Of a DNA stretch of 64,000 bases, positions 1 through 8,944 are shown one piece after another. The stretch comes from Lentilactobacillus sunkii DSM 19904. GTDB lineage: Bacteria; Bacillota; Bacilli; Lactobacillales; Lactobacillaceae. Under the pieces are notes generated by a model. That model saw only the letters and a list, made by a program, of their open reading frames with translations, searched no databases and had not been told where the DNA came from. The number at the start of each line of letters is the position of its first letter. Positions within the stretch are counted from its first letter, which is position 1. The stretch spans positions 117,148 to 181,147 of the forward strand of contig NZ_AZEA01000003.1 of the NCBI RefSeq assembly GCF_001435575.1, read 5' to 3'. The translations under genes were made by a program, and so were the position numbers.

Positions 1-1067
1 TGCTTGAGCCGGTTGGCGGTTTTTAAGTAGTCAGAAAACATATCGACATGATGATATTTTTTGATGGTTTTCAAACTCAACTGATCAATTTCTTTGAGAC
101 CGTCCCCAGGGATCCGCAAATCGTCATTATGCGCACAGATAAAGTGATGGTCCCTGGTTTCTTGAATATCCATTTCAACAAATGGGAAATGATAACGGCT
201 GTTTTGTTTTAATGCAGCAATCGTATTCCCCTGGGCATTGTGATTGATCACCCCTCGATGGACGATAATTGTTGGCTTTGAAAATGAAGGCAGCAATTGC
301 GCTTGAGTGATGCCCGCAGACAGAGCCGCAAAAAGAACCAGTGCAACTCCATAAAGAGCCAACAAATAAGTACCGGATAACTTCTGGAATTTAACAGCCA
401 ACAAACGACTGACGATCAAAATTTCAGCAAACGGAGCCAAAGTATCAATTAAACCCTGTGAAAGCAAGAAAAGTGCCGTGTTCTCAACATGTTGATTGAC
501 CCACCCCAATCCAATAATAAACAGACAAACTCCCACCAGCATGGCGATCACAATGAAAATCTTATATCCATAGTGTTTGAGGGTTACTAATCGAGCCGTT
601 TTCTTAAAAACTTGAAACGGGTGATCACCGTCTGCTTGAATAACATCACGGGCAAACGCTGAAAAATAAATCCCGATAAACGCCATTACAAAATACACAA
701 CAATAGCCGTAATGGCGATTGGATACCGATTGACAGTAATCCAAGTAAACTGACTGCCTGAAATTGGTACAGAAAACTTGATGTAATTTGAAAAACCAAA
801 TAACCCCAGTGGAATCATCAGCACAAATAAATACACAGCACTTCCAAGTAAAGCCAATAATGACCATGGTCGCCGTTTAATGCCCCTACCTGCTGTTTTG
901 GTAATACCAAAGTAAAAGAGTGCCACCAGCAGCAAAAACATTGTCAGCGAGCAAAATACAACAGTTGTGAAAGTTTGATAGGCATTTAAAAACCTTCTCA
1001 TCAACAACATTAAGCAAATCAAAGCACCTGTCAGATAATAATATAGTTTTGTTTCATCTTTCCCCAT
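1..1067 (-). CDS. Membrane-anchored glycerophosphodiester phosphodiesterase (C-terminus cut by window edge)
   Basis: Predicted to hydrolyse glycerophosphodiesters to glycerol-3-phosphate and an alcohol. The frame opens with MGKDETKLYYYLTG at 1067 and stays open to the window edge. About 250 residues of hydrophobic segments come first, matching the membrane domain of the family with a fused GDPD domain. The catalytic domain starts with a His-Arg-Gly motif at about residue 270 (IVHRGVINHNAQGNT), followed by VEMDIQETRDHHFICAHND, which carries the metal-binding Glu and Asp and the second catalytic His. A modest AGGGAAG lies 6 bases before the ATG. The C-terminal part of the barrel lies outside the window. 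The gene sits downstream of ddl on the same strand, separated from it by a terminator. Substrate preference cannot be read from the sequence. Confidence 0.85.
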   Translation of the reverse strand, partial: MGKDETKLYYYLTGALICLMLLMRRFLNAYQTFTTVVFCSLTMFLLLVALFYFGITKTAGRGIKRRPWSLLALLGSAVYLFVLMIPLGLFGFSNYIKFSVPISGSQFTWITVNRYPIAITAIVVYFVMAFIGIYFSAFARDVIQADGDHPFQVFKKTARLVTLKHYGYKIFIVIAMLVGVCLFIIGLGWVNQHVENTALFLLSQGLIDTLAPFAEILIVSRLLAVKFQKLSGTYLLALYGVALVLFAALSAGITQAQLLPSFSKPTIIVHRGVINHNAQGNTIAALKQNSRYHFPFVEMDIQETRDHHFICAHNDDLRIPGDGLKEIDQLSLKTIKKYHHVDMFSDYLKTANRLK

Positions 1068-1086
1068 GTTAAGCTTCCCTGCATGC

Positions 1087-1118
1087 AAAAAAACCGGTGG
1101 CAATTGGTTGCCCCAGTT
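1087..1118 (-). terminator. Rho-independent terminator after ddl
   Basis: On the minus strand an imperfect stem (ACTGGGGCAA / TTGCCACCGGT, one bulged A) is followed by seven T residues. It lies just beyond the ddl stop codon. Confidence 0.75.
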
Positions 1119-1127
1119 TATTTTTGC

Positions 1128-2264
1128 TTATTTATTTTTATTGATATCTTGATCACGCGGTGGCAATGGTTTGAAATCATACAAAATTTTAGACTGGCGT
1201 TCAAATTCATCAATTGCCAGCTGAATCAGCCGATCAATCAATTCAGAGTATGAAATGCCGGATGCCGCAAAGAGTTGTGGATATAAACTAATATTGGTAA
1301 ATCCTGGTAAAGTGTTAACTTCACTCATATATGGTTTGCCGTCCTGAGAAACAAGGTAGTCAATTCTCGCCATCCCTTTTAATCCCAAAGCACGGTATGT
1401 GGTTAACCCCATTTCCGTGATTTGTTGGGCCAGCTCGTCAGAAATATCAACGGGTACGTCGAACTGAACCTGACTGGCGTCGACAAATTTATTGTCATAG
1501 GTGTAAAAAGCATCATTGGCGGGCACTTTGATTGCCCCAATCTTTGAAGCAATCGGATGGTCATTACCCAAAATGGAAATTTCAAGTTCTTCCGGCCCTT
1601 CAATTGCTTCTTCAACCAGAACCTTGCTGTCATAACGGAAAGCATCCCGAAGGCCTTCAGAATATTCATCCTCATTTTCAACCTTGTGAATTCCAACCGA
1701 GGAACCCTGGTTAGCGGGTTTGATGAACAAGGTAGTTCCTAATTCATCGCTCAGATTTTGATAGGAATATTGTTCAGCAGTCAACGGTGTCACAACTTTA
1801 TAACGGGTTGTGGCAACTCCGGCAAGCGACACAATCTTCTTGGTGATGTCCTTATCAAATGACATCGCAGAGCCTAATATCGGCGTTCCAACGTATGGCT
1901 TGTGGAGTAGTCGCAGCAAGCCTTGAATTGTTCCGTCTTCACCCAAATTACCATGAATGATTGGGAAGAAAACATCAATATCGGATTCTTCAGCTAAGTT
2001 GATAATTCGAGCCAATGGATTCTTGGTATCCAATTTTGCCAATTCTTCCTTGGCGACTTCATCTTCGGGCTCACCGTCGAAAACTCGAGAAGATGCATCA
2101 TGATCCAAAAAGAAACCATTCTTCGTCATTAAAAATAAGCTGACGTCGTAACGATCCTTGTCCATGGCATCATAGATATTATGTGCGGAACGCTTGGAGA
2201 CGTCATGTTCTGAGGAGTTACCACCGAAAATCAAGCCAATATGAAGCTTTTTATTTTTTTCCAT
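1128..2264 (-). CDS. ddl: D-alanine--D-alanine ligase, F-type (predicted D-Ala--D-Lac ligase)
   Basis: ATP-grasp ligase that makes the terminal dipeptide or depsipeptide of peptidoglycan precursors in the cytoplasm. The 378-residue length is normal. Visible motifs are the N-terminal LIFGGNSSEHDVS, the HGNLGEDGTIQG segment near residue 104, FIKPANQGSSVG near 180 and the C-terminal MSEVNTLPGFT. In the omega loop the sequence reads YTYDNKF, so the residue matching Tyr216 of E. coli DdlB is Phe260. In Leuconostoc and many lactobacilli this Phe goes with D-lactate as second substrate and intrinsic vancomycin resistance (established for the family). It has its own promoter and terminator and is therefore probably monocistronic. 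Function call is firm; substrate preference is inferred. Confidence 0.96.
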   Translation of the reverse strand: MEKNKKLHIGLIFGGNSSEHDVSKRSAHNIYDAMDKDRYDVSLFLMTKNGFFLDHDASSRVFDGEPEDEVAKEELAKLDTKNPLARIINLAEESDIDVFFPIIHGNLGEDGTIQGLLRLLHKPYVGTPILGSAMSFDKDITKKIVSLAGVATTRYKVVTPLTAEQYSYQNLSDELGTTLFIKPANQGSSVGIHKVENEDEYSEGLRDAFRYDSKVLVEEAIEGPEELEISILGNDHPIASKIGAIKVPANDAFYTYDNKFVDASQVQFDVPVDISDELAQQITEMGLTTYRALGLKGMARIDYLVSQDGKPYMSEVNTLPGFTNISLYPQLFAASGISYSELIDRLIQLAIDEFERQSKILYDFKPLPPRDQDINKNK

Positions 2265-2308
2265 GAATTCTCATCCTTTTATAAATTCGTATAGTTTCCA
2301 GAAACCTA

Positions 2309-2337
2309 AGTATATCACGGATATTAAAAGTTGAAAA
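2309..2337 (-). promoter_or_regulatory. Promoter of ddl
   Basis: Minus strand TTTTCA, 17-base spacer, TATACT. The -10 is preceded by TGA, giving an extended -10. It lies about 45 bases before the ddl ATG. Confidence 0.6.
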
Positions 2338-2388
2338 CATTTACAATTGCTTCTCATGGGATTGTTAGTTTGCCCTCATATTACCAAA

Positions 2389-3162
2389 TTATTCGCGTTT
2401 TAACTGCTTCTTACTGAAAAGATAGCGAACAATCAGCAGCATAATCGCCGACACAACAACCATGGCGACAATCATTGGAAATGGATCATAGGAACCGGTT
2501 GAACGGTACCCCAGGACAAACTTGGCGAAGTTGGCAACCCAGGTCATTTCAAAGTCATGATGAAGGATGACCCTGGATGCAGCATACATCAGTGTAATGT
2601 ACCCGACGATCGGGGTCACAATCAAAATAATTCTTTGAATGAACTTGGAAAAGAGCGTCAGAAAGTTTCCGATCACCATCCCTGCTAAGGCGCCAACAAC
2701 CAGCAACAAGCCGCTGAAAATAAAGTTAAACAAAAACGCCACAATTGAATTATGAAAATACCCGGCATAAGATGACATAAAAATATTCGTGTTTCTTGCA
2801 TGGACCAGTGGCATCAAGACCAAATACTGATAGGCAACATTAAAAGTATTCCCGATTAAAATCAATAATCCATTTACAACAATCTGGGAATTAAAGAATG
2901 TCTGCCTGGAAATGCCGTTTTGAATCAGAAATTTAAAGTTTTCATAGGATAAAGTCGAAATGGCAAACATATAGACACCAAAGGCTGCTGTTACCCATGT
3001 TCCACGCATCTGTTCAGCTAACGAATAATCACTCAAGGACCCGGAAATCAGTGAAAAAATGAAAGGCAGTACTAGGAATGCCACGAATAAAAACACATAC
3101 ATTTCTGCCAGACCGATAATCTGTTTTCTAAAGAGAAACTTAGTGACCTTGTTGGTCTTCAT
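2389..3162 (-). CDS. ABC transporter permease
   Basis: Integral membrane partner of the ATPase encoded just upstream. The 257 residues contain about six hydrophobic segments, and a charged tail (FSKKQLKRE) ends the protein. The start is placed at 3162 because AGGGGAG lies 8 bases ahead of that ATG; an in-frame ATG at 3180 has no such site. The gene overlaps the end of the ATPase gene by 23 bases, so the two are translationally coupled. Together with the upstream GntR gene it matches the Bacillus ytrA-type layout (regulator, ATPase, permease). Substrate unknown; wall-stress or peptide export is a guess from that layout. Confidence 0.8.
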   Translation of the reverse strand: MKTNKVTKFLFRKQIIGLAEMYVFLFVAFLVLPFIFSLISGSLSDYSLAEQMRGTWVTAAFGVYMFAISTLSYENFKFLIQNGISRQTFFNSQIVVNGLLILIGNTFNVAYQYLVLMPLVHARNTNIFMSSYAGYFHNSIVAFLFNFIFSGLLLVVGALAGMVIGNFLTLFSKFIQRIILIVTPIVGYITLMYAASRVILHHDFEMTWVANFAKFVLGYRSTGSYDPFPMIVAMVVVSAIMLLIVRYLFSKKQLKRE

Positions 3163-4030
3163 GTTGAGCACTCCCCTCATATTGATTGGTTAGAAAAATG
3201 AACAGTTTCTGTAAATCAAAGTTTGACAACTGGATCGTGTCTGGCAAGACTCGGTCATCTAAATCACCATATACATAATCAGCGCGAATATTTCCCATCG
3301 TATCATGACCAATTACGTTCAGACCTTTGGTATATTGATCGACATCTTTTTGTGGTCCAACCACTGAATGGGTCTTGGCCAAGACATCTTCAACGGGCTG
3401 ATTCAAAATGACCCGCCCTTGGTCAAGAACAATCACGTCACTGATGATATTGGCGACTTCTTCTATCAAATGAGTCGAGACAATAAAAGTACGTGGGTTA
3501 TCAGCGTATGACTGAATCAATTCGGAATAGAACAGTTCACGGTGATTGGCATCCAATCCCAACACCGGCTCGTCCAACAGCACAAACTTAACCGGAAGAC
3601 ATAAAGCCAAAATCAGTTTAAAAATCGAGTTATAGCCTGTCGACAGTTTCCCGAATTTTTGATTGACGTCCAGTCCGAACTCTTTAATTAGGCGGTTCGC
3701 CAATTCATGATCGAAACCACCATAAAGGGATTCAGAATCTTTAATGATCTGCGTCAACTTCCAGCCATTCGCATAAAGATTGACTTCACTCATCAGATAC
3801 ATCAACCCTAATTTGGAATCATTGTCGCTGACATCCTCTGAGTCAATCTTAATCTGACCGCTGTCCGCAAAATTTCGATTGGTCATGATGCTCAGCAAAG
3901 TACTTTTACCAGCACCGTTTCGACCCAACAATCCATATATTTTATTATCTTCAAAAGTTAGGTTGATGTCTGATAAAACCCGCTTTGAACCGAACGCTTT
4001 TGAAATGTGACTGACTTCCAATACGGTCAT
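3140..4030 (-). CDS. ABC transporter ATP-binding protein (YtrB-like)
   Basis: Cytoplasmic ATPase of 296 residues. It shows Walker A GLLGRNGAGKST near residue 34, a degenerate signature region LSTGYNSIFKLILAL in place of LSGGQ, Walker B FVLLDEP and the switch His in VSTHLIEEV. A C-terminal extension of about 80 residues follows. The degenerate signature is common in the GntR-linked YtrB/EcsA-type ATPases. Its ATG overlaps the TGA of the GntR gene (ATGA), and its end overlaps the permease start, so the three are one translational unit. Confidence 0.9.
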   Translation of the reverse strand: MTVLEVSHISKAFGSKRVLSDINLTFEDNKIYGLLGRNGAGKSTLLSIMTNRNFADSGQIKIDSEDVSDNDSKLGLMYLMSEVNLYANGWKLTQIIKDSESLYGGFDHELANRLIKEFGLDVNQKFGKLSTGYNSIFKLILALCLPVKFVLLDEPVLGLDANHRELFYSELIQSYADNPRTFIVSTHLIEEVANIISDVIVLDQGRVILNQPVEDVLAKTHSVVGPQKDVDQYTKGLNVIGHDTMGNIRADYVYGDLDDRVLPDTIQLSNFDLQKLFIFLTNQYEGSAQHEDQQGH

Positions 4031-4395
4031 TTTTGGTAACCTCTTTTCACTAATTCTAATAACTCATCTTCGGAAATATCCAAGTTCTGTGCCTCACGGA
4101 CCAAATTCACAACAAACTCATCAAAAAAGCCATTTCGTTTTTCTGCCAAGATCCGTTTTCTAGCACCCTCTTGAACAAACATTCCCAATCCCCGTCTTTT
4201 TTCGATCAGATTTTTGGAGACAACAATGTTCATCCCTTTAAGGACGGTTGCCGGATTGATGTGAAATTCCTTGGAGATCTCAGTCGTTGAAGGAATTTGG
4301 CCGCCTTCTTCAAATCCGCCGGACGCAATGGCATCCTCAATCTGTTCCGCCACTTGGCGGTAGATGGGCTCTGAACTATTAAATTCAAACTTCAT
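4027..4395 (-). CDS. GntR-family transcriptional regulator, YtrA subfamily
   Basis: Small regulator of 122 residues with an N-terminal winged helix (PIYRQVAEQIEDAIASG, then IPSTTEISKEFHINPATVLKGM) and a short C-terminal helical tail instead of a large ligand domain, as is typical for YtrA-type proteins. The ATG at 4395 is preferred; a TTG at 4404 in the same frame is possible because GGAGTGGG lies directly before it. It sits between the BceAB-like pair and its own ABC pair with only about 30 bases after bceB, and no promoter is visible in that gap. It probably represses its own operon when no inducing antibiotic or wall stress is present (family knowledge). Confidence 0.9.
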   Translation of the reverse strand: MKFEFNSSEPIYRQVAEQIEDAIASGGFEEGGQIPSTTEISKEFHINPATVLKGMNIVVSKNLIEKRRGLGMFVQEGARKRILAEKRNGFFDEFVVNLVREAQNLDISEDELLELVKRGYQK

Positions 4396-4426
4396 TATTA
4401 TCAACCCACTCCATCATGTTTATCAT

Positions 4427-6253
4427 TTATTTTTCCACCTTGGTCTTTGGAACCACGATTCTGGAATAGATCAGAACCGTCACTGCAAAGTAAATCAAAT
4501 ACAATATTAAGAAACCACCTGTGGTTATGGCAAACGTTTGGTAAGCACCGCCGATTAACAAGCCGCTCCGAGAAAACATTTGCAGGCCAAAAGCCACATC
4601 AATGATTCCTAAAATTCCTGGAAGTGTGAATAGTCCCAAAATTTGAACCCAAATCGACCGTTTTAAAACGGATCTTCGAGTACCAATTTTGTTAAGCATA
4701 TCAAATCGAATCTTGTCGCTGGCAGCACCACTCAAAATTTTAAACATCAGGCAGCTGGCAAGCATGGCAAGAAATGCAATTCCCAGGAAGATTCCCATGA
4801 ACTCAAGACTGCCAAAAACACCTTTCAAAAGCTGGTAGGTGGCAAATGACCCGCCAACCAACTGGTTATTTTTAGTGCCATATTGTTTTGCCTGCAGGTT
4901 GGTAATTTTTGTTAAGGTTGTTGTCGCCGCATCCATGTTATTAGCGCGCACCATCAGCAGCTGATTGGTTTTGGCAGTGATCCGATTAAATGAATTTGCA
5001 CTGACCACCTTAATTTTGAAAGCTTTGGCATCTGGGGCCTGTAATCCCCAAAGTTCCTGATAAGCACCGGAATCGTTATGCCGGTACTGCGCAACTTGAG
5101 CCGTTGAAATTTTCGCCTTTAACGTCGCTTTGTCAACGAACTCAGAATATTTAATCGGTTGTTTCTGCAGCTGATCTATCCGATAATAGACACTTTTGGT
5201 TTGGGGATCAATTTTCTGTTGGTACGTAATCGTTGATTTATCCTTGATCTGATCAACCAAAGCATTCATTTTTGAACTTGGATTAGTAATCCCCACCGAA
5301 TAATATCCATTGCCTTGGGCTAATTTGGGAACCATATTTTGAAAGCCGGTTCCGACGGTAATTGCCCCCAATGCCAATGCAAACAAAAGTGAAACAACCG
5401 ACAGAATTTTTGTGTAATCACGGATTCTAAACTTTAATTGGGCCAGGGTAAAGCTGTTCAGCCCTTTTGTATTCATCTTGGAACGTTGAATAACTTGGAG
5501 CAGCATCACAAAGAAGGAATTGAATACAAAATAAGTGCCCAGGACAATTGTTACCAACCCGATGGCAACCGCCATTAGTTTCAGCTGCTTAATATCATAC
5601 ATCGCATAGTAACCGCCGGCCAATAGCAAAATTCCTAAAATTGCCTGCACCCATAAGCTAACCGCTTTAGGTTGTTTCCAGTCACTTTGCTGACTAGACC
5701 GTAACAGTCGCAACGCAGAAGTTTTAACGAAGGTTCTGGCATTCAGAAATCCGGCGATAATGAACAGTACCAAAAACATGATGACTGTCGTCCACATTGC
5801 CGGCATGTAGAAAGCCGAAAAATGGGTTAACGGCATGTGGATCTGACTGGCAAGAAAACGGCTAAGAATTTTGGTGAAGCCAACGCCAACAATCAAACCG
5901 ATGATTGTTGAAATCAACCCGATCACAACCGTTTCCATCGCAATAAGCCTGCTGATGACTCGCGATTTGGCACCCAACATCATAAACAACCCATAGTCGT
6001 GTTTGCGCATACTCATTAAAAAGTTGTTTGCGTAAAAGACATAAACCAATGTGATAATCGCCAATAACACGGAGCCGAAGATAAACACGAACTTGGCACT
6101 CTCGCCCACTGGACTATTGGTGGTAAATTGATCATTGGTTGAAATGGCTTCGAACATATAGAAAATGGCTGTCGTGATAATCATCCCCGAGAAGAGGACT
6201 AGATAATCTTTCCAACGAGCCTTAATTCCTGATGGCGAAATCTTACCTAACAT
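4427..6253 (-). CDS. FtsX-like ABC transporter permease (BceB-type)
   Basis: Membrane permease of 608 residues. The layout is one N-terminal membrane helix, a first FtsX-like block (about residues 60-170), further helices, a large extracytoplasmic domain (about 310-480) and a C-terminal FtsX-like block. This matches BceB/YxdM-type permeases, which sense and detoxify cell-wall-active peptides (family knowledge). It is 20 bases downstream of its ATPase. No BceRS-type two-component genes are adjacent; the nearest kinase is more than 30 kb away at 36280. Confidence 0.88.
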   Translation of the reverse strand: MLGKISPSGIKARWKDYLVLFSGMIITTAIFYMFEAISTNDQFTTNSPVGESAKFVFIFGSVLLAIITLVYVFYANNFLMSMRKHDYGLFMMLGAKSRVISRLIAMETVVIGLISTIIGLIVGVGFTKILSRFLASQIHMPLTHFSAFYMPAMWTTVIMFLVLFIIAGFLNARTFVKTSALRLLRSSQQSDWKQPKAVSLWVQAILGILLLAGGYYAMYDIKQLKLMAVAIGLVTIVLGTYFVFNSFFVMLLQVIQRSKMNTKGLNSFTLAQLKFRIRDYTKILSVVSLLFALALGAITVGTGFQNMVPKLAQGNGYYSVGITNPSSKMNALVDQIKDKSTITYQQKIDPQTKSVYYRIDQLQKQPIKYSEFVDKATLKAKISTAQVAQYRHNDSGAYQELWGLQAPDAKAFKIKVVSANSFNRITAKTNQLLMVRANNMDAATTTLTKITNLQAKQYGTKNNQLVGGSFATYQLLKGVFGSLEFMGIFLGIAFLAMLASCLMFKILSGAASDKIRFDMLNKIGTRRSVLKRSIWVQILGLFTLPGILGIIDVAFGLQMFSRSGLLIGGAYQTFAITTGGFLILYLIYFAVTVLIYSRIVVPKTKVEK

Positions 6254-6273
6254 AACTAAACTCCTTTGATTGA

Positions 6274-7026
6274 TTACTGTTCAAACGTTCCCAACTTTTC
6301 AAGGATTTCTTGATAAAAATTATTTCGACCCTTATCTCCTGATTCAATTTCATCACCAATTTGACCATCTTTAATGAACAAAATTCGTTTACAGAAACTT
6401 GCTGAGAATGGATCATGGGTAACCAATAGGATTGAAACTCCTTGGTTATTAATGCCGCTCAGTGTGTCGAGCAGCTCTCGAGCATTAGTGGAGTCCAGCG
6501 CCCCCGTTGGCTCATCACCAAAGATAATTGAGGGGTTTGAAACCAGCGCCCTGGCTGCAGCAACCCGTTGCTTTTGACCGCCTGACAATTGATTTGGGTA
6601 TTTGTCAAGCAAGTCTTCAATGGCCAATTTAGTTGCTGCAGTCTTCACTGCGGGTTCAATCAAAGCTGCTTTTGTATTTTGCAAAGATAGCGGCAAGGCA
6701 ATGTTTTCCTTAGCAGTCAAGGTTTCCAGTAAATTAAAGTCTTGAAATATGAAGCCCAACTTTTTTGAACGAAAATCTGCCATTTGATTTGAAGAGAAAT
6801 TGGTTACGTCCTGGCCATCAATTTCAACTGAACCGCTGGTTGGTTGGTCAAGGGTCGCAAGGATGTTCAACAAAGTGGTCTTCCCAGATCCGGATGCTCC
6901 CATAATCCCAACAAACTCGCCCTGGTCGACTGACAAGTTGATTCCCTTCAACGCCTCATAAGGCCTAGCGCTGTTCTTATCATAGGTTTTGTGTAAATCT
7001 TTTGTTTGAACAATTTTGGTTGTCAT
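6274..7026 (-). CDS. ABC transporter ATP-binding protein (BceA-type)
   Basis: ATPase of 250 residues with Walker A GIMGASGSGKTTLLN, Q-loop FIFQDFNLL, signature LSGGQKQRVAAARAL, Walker B IIFGDEPTGALDS and a switch His in LVTHDPF. This is the MacB/BceA type that pairs with FtsX-like permeases. A GGAGGAG site precedes the ATG, and it is the first gene of the block after a good promoter. It forms the working transporter with the downstream 608-residue permease. Confidence 0.92.
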   Translation of the reverse strand: MTTKIVQTKDLHKTYDKNSARPYEALKGINLSVDQGEFVGIMGASGSGKTTLLNILATLDQPTSGSVEIDGQDVTNFSSNQMADFRSKKLGFIFQDFNLLETLTAKENIALPLSLQNTKAALIEPAVKTAATKLAIEDLLDKYPNQLSGGQKQRVAAARALVSNPSIIFGDEPTGALDSTNARELLDTLSGINNQGVSILLVTHDPFSASFCKRILFIKDGQIGDEIESGDKGRNNFYQEILEKLGTFEQ

Positions 7027-7044
7027 GATACTCCTCCGTGTATT

Positions 7045-7094
7045 AGTTAATTACTTGTGTAACTAACTATATGGGTAACCAACGTAAAAGTCAA
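7045..7094 (-). promoter_or_regulatory. Promoter and palindromic operator of the ABC/GntR block
   Basis: Minus strand TTGACT (7094-7089), 17-base spacer, TATAGT (7071-7066). A 24-base inverted repeat (7045-7068: AGTTAATTAC, TTGT, GTAACTAACT) overlaps the -10 and the expected start of transcription. Its arms differ at one position. The placement is that of a repressor operator; the GntR protein encoded in the same block is the natural candidate ligand (inference). Confidence 0.7.
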
Positions 7095-7095
7095 G

Positions 7096-7128
7096 AAAAA
7101 AACCAGCAACATTTTCCGGTTGCTGATT
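7096..7128 (-). terminator. Rho-independent terminator after the SPFH gene
   Basis: Minus strand stem CAGCAAC / GTTGCTG with an 8-base loop, then a run of T residues. It ends the SPFH transcript just upstream of the ABC promoter. Confidence 0.85.
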
Positions 7129-7143
7129 TCCATTCAATATCAA

Positions 7144-8013
7144 TTATTTAACGTTGTCCGTATTAATCACGTTTTGAGTCCCACGTTCAGTGATGATTGA
7201 AACCAAAACATTGTTAATCATTTGAATCTTCTTTTCATCCGGAATATCAATACTGATATCATGTTGCAGCTGCGAAACAGCCGCCTTGGATATCTCAACC
7301 GCCCCTTGGACAATGATCTTTCGAGCGGACAAGATCGCAGTAGCTTGTTGTCGCTGAAGCATCGCACTGGCGATTTCAGTTGCATATGCCAAGTGGGTCA
7401 ATCGTGTCTCCAAAATGGTCAATCCGGCAACTTCAAGTCGATCCTGCAATTCGGCAGTGAGTGCTTCAGACACTTCCGTAGCGTTGCCTCTCAGTGTTAA
7501 AATGTCAGTCTTCTCATCAAAACTGTCGTATGGATACTGGCTAGCAATATGCCGAATGGCAGATTCACTTTGAATCTCAACAAATTGTTCATAATCTTCC
7601 ACGTTAAAAATGGCTTTTGCCGAGTCGACAACTTTGTAGACAATTACTGCCGCAATCTCAACCGGGTTACCTTTTGAATCGTTAACCTTGATAATCTGAC
7701 TGTTAAAGTTACGAACACGGAGTGAAATTGTCTGCTTGCTTGTCAATGGCACTGTCATAAATAATCCCGGTGTACGAATAGTCCCGATATAGTTACCGAA
7801 GAAAGTAAGAACCTTGGCTTCATTTGGTTGAATAATTGTCAATGAACTGGCAAACAGCAGATCAAGAATAATAATGGCACTGCCCAGAACAATTGACATA
7901 ACTGAGCCACTTTGACTACCTGCCCAGAGCAGATAACCGCCAACGCCCAACAATAGGATAACCGCAATTAATCCAAGATATCCATTAACATGAAATACAT
8001 TTTTTTCTTTCAA
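7144..8013 (-). CDS. SPFH/Band 7 domain protein
   Basis: Membrane-associated protein of 289 residues. Two hydrophobic stretches near the N-terminus (about residues 12-32 and 38-62) are followed by an SPFH domain (about 63-240; NEAKVLTFFGNYIGTIRTPG is typical of the start) and a helical tail. The start is TTG at 8013, chosen because AGGGGGCGG lies 6 bases ahead. Family members scaffold membrane microdomains or protease complexes; the exact role here is unknown. It stands alone between metQ and the ABC block, with its own terminator. Confidence 0.88.
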   Translation of the reverse strand: MKEKNVFHVNGYLGLIAVILLLGVGGYLLWAGSQSGSVMSIVLGSAIIILDLLFASSLTIIQPNEAKVLTFFGNYIGTIRTPGLFMTVPLTSKQTISLRVRNFNSQIIKVNDSKGNPVEIAAVIVYKVVDSAKAIFNVEDYEQFVEIQSESAIRHIASQYPYDSFDEKTDILTLRGNATEVSEALTAELQDRLEVAGLTILETRLTHLAYATEIASAMLQRQQATAILSARKIIVQGAVEISKAAVSQLQHDISIDIPDEKKIQMINNVLVSIITERGTQNVINTDNVK

Positions 8014-8038
8014 AAAAAGCCGCCCCCTATATAAGCGA

Positions 8039-8059
8039 ATTAGTATTTATACTACTAAT
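8039..8059. promoter_or_regulatory. Inverted repeat upstream of the SPFH gene
   Basis: ATTAGTA, 7-base loop, TACTAAT: perfect 7-base arms about 26 bases before the SPFH start. It could be an operator or a leader hairpin. No convincing -35 could be assigned. Confidence 0.35.
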
Positions 8060-8095
8060 CCAAGTATATAGCGGACGGCCCTTAATTGATATTAA

Positions 8096-8926
8096 TTACT
8101 TAACATTCTTTTCTGGCAAAACTGCACCCTTGTAGTGATGTAAAATCCATTTTTGGGTTTTGGTAGACTGGAGAACCTTAACCAATTTCTTGATGGCAGG
8201 CTTCTTTTGGTCACCTTTACGAGTTGCAATGATGTTAACGTATGGCGAATCACGCTTTTCAATTGCAATTGACTGCTTGATAGGATTCAAACCGGCACCA
8301 ACAGCATAGTTGGCATTGATGACAACCGCATCACCTTCACCGTTCTTATAAATTGTTGGCAAAAGTTTTGGTTCATAACTGTGCTTGAATTTCAGGTGGC
8401 GAGGGTTTGAAGCAATGTCACTGAAATTGGCTGAAGTAATGTTAATGCCCTTCTTAAGTGTAATCAAACCGGCATCTTTGAAGATTTGTAAGATACGGCC
8501 GTAATCGGGAACGTTGCTGCTGACAATAATTGTTGCACCCTTCTTAAGGTCTTGGAGCTTCTTGACCTTCTTTGAAAATACAGCGATTGGTTCCAGATGA
8601 ACACCACCGGCATTCACTAAAGTGCCGTGGTTTTGCTTATTCCATTGTTCCAAGAAAGGAACGTGTTGGAAGTAGTTGGCGTCAAGTTCACCATTGGCAA
8701 GAGCCTTGTTAGGCATTACGTAATCTTGGAATGTGGTGATTTTAAGGTTAACGCCTTCCTTTTTAAGTTCTGGCGCAACATGCCGTAAAATCTGAGCATG
8801 AGGAACTGCGGAAGCACCAATCTTTAAAGTGGTCATTTTTTTGCTGGAGTTGGATGATGATGAACAACCTACCAGTAAAAAGGCGGTAAATACAACTGCG
8901 AATAAACTTAATAATTTCTTCTTCAT
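8096..8926 (-). CDS. metQ: Methionine ABC transporter substrate-binding lipoprotein
   Basis: NlpA/MetQ family lipoprotein of 276 residues that captures methionine outside the membrane. A signal peptide ends in the lipobox LLVGC (lipidated Cys21), then a Ser-rich linker and the binding domain (TLKIGASAVPHAQILRHVAP). The start at 8926 is chosen because GGGAGGG lies 6 bases upstream; the frame extends a few codons further without a site. It is the last gene of the metN-metI-metQ operon, 18 bases after metI. Confidence 0.93.
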   Translation of the reverse strand: MKKKLLSLFAVVFTAFLLVGCSSSSNSSKKMTTLKIGASAVPHAQILRHVAPELKKEGVNLKITTFQDYVMPNKALANGELDANYFQHVPFLEQWNKQNHGTLVNAGGVHLEPIAVFSKKVKKLQDLKKGATIIVSSNVPDYGRILQIFKDAGLITLKKGINITSANFSDIASNPRHLKFKHSYEPKLLPTIYKNGEGDAVVINANYAVGAGLNPIKQSIAIEKRDSPYVNIIATRKGDQKKPAIKKLVKVLQSTKTQKWILHHYKGAVLPEKNVK

Positions 8927-8944
8927 GTGAAACCCTCCCAATTA

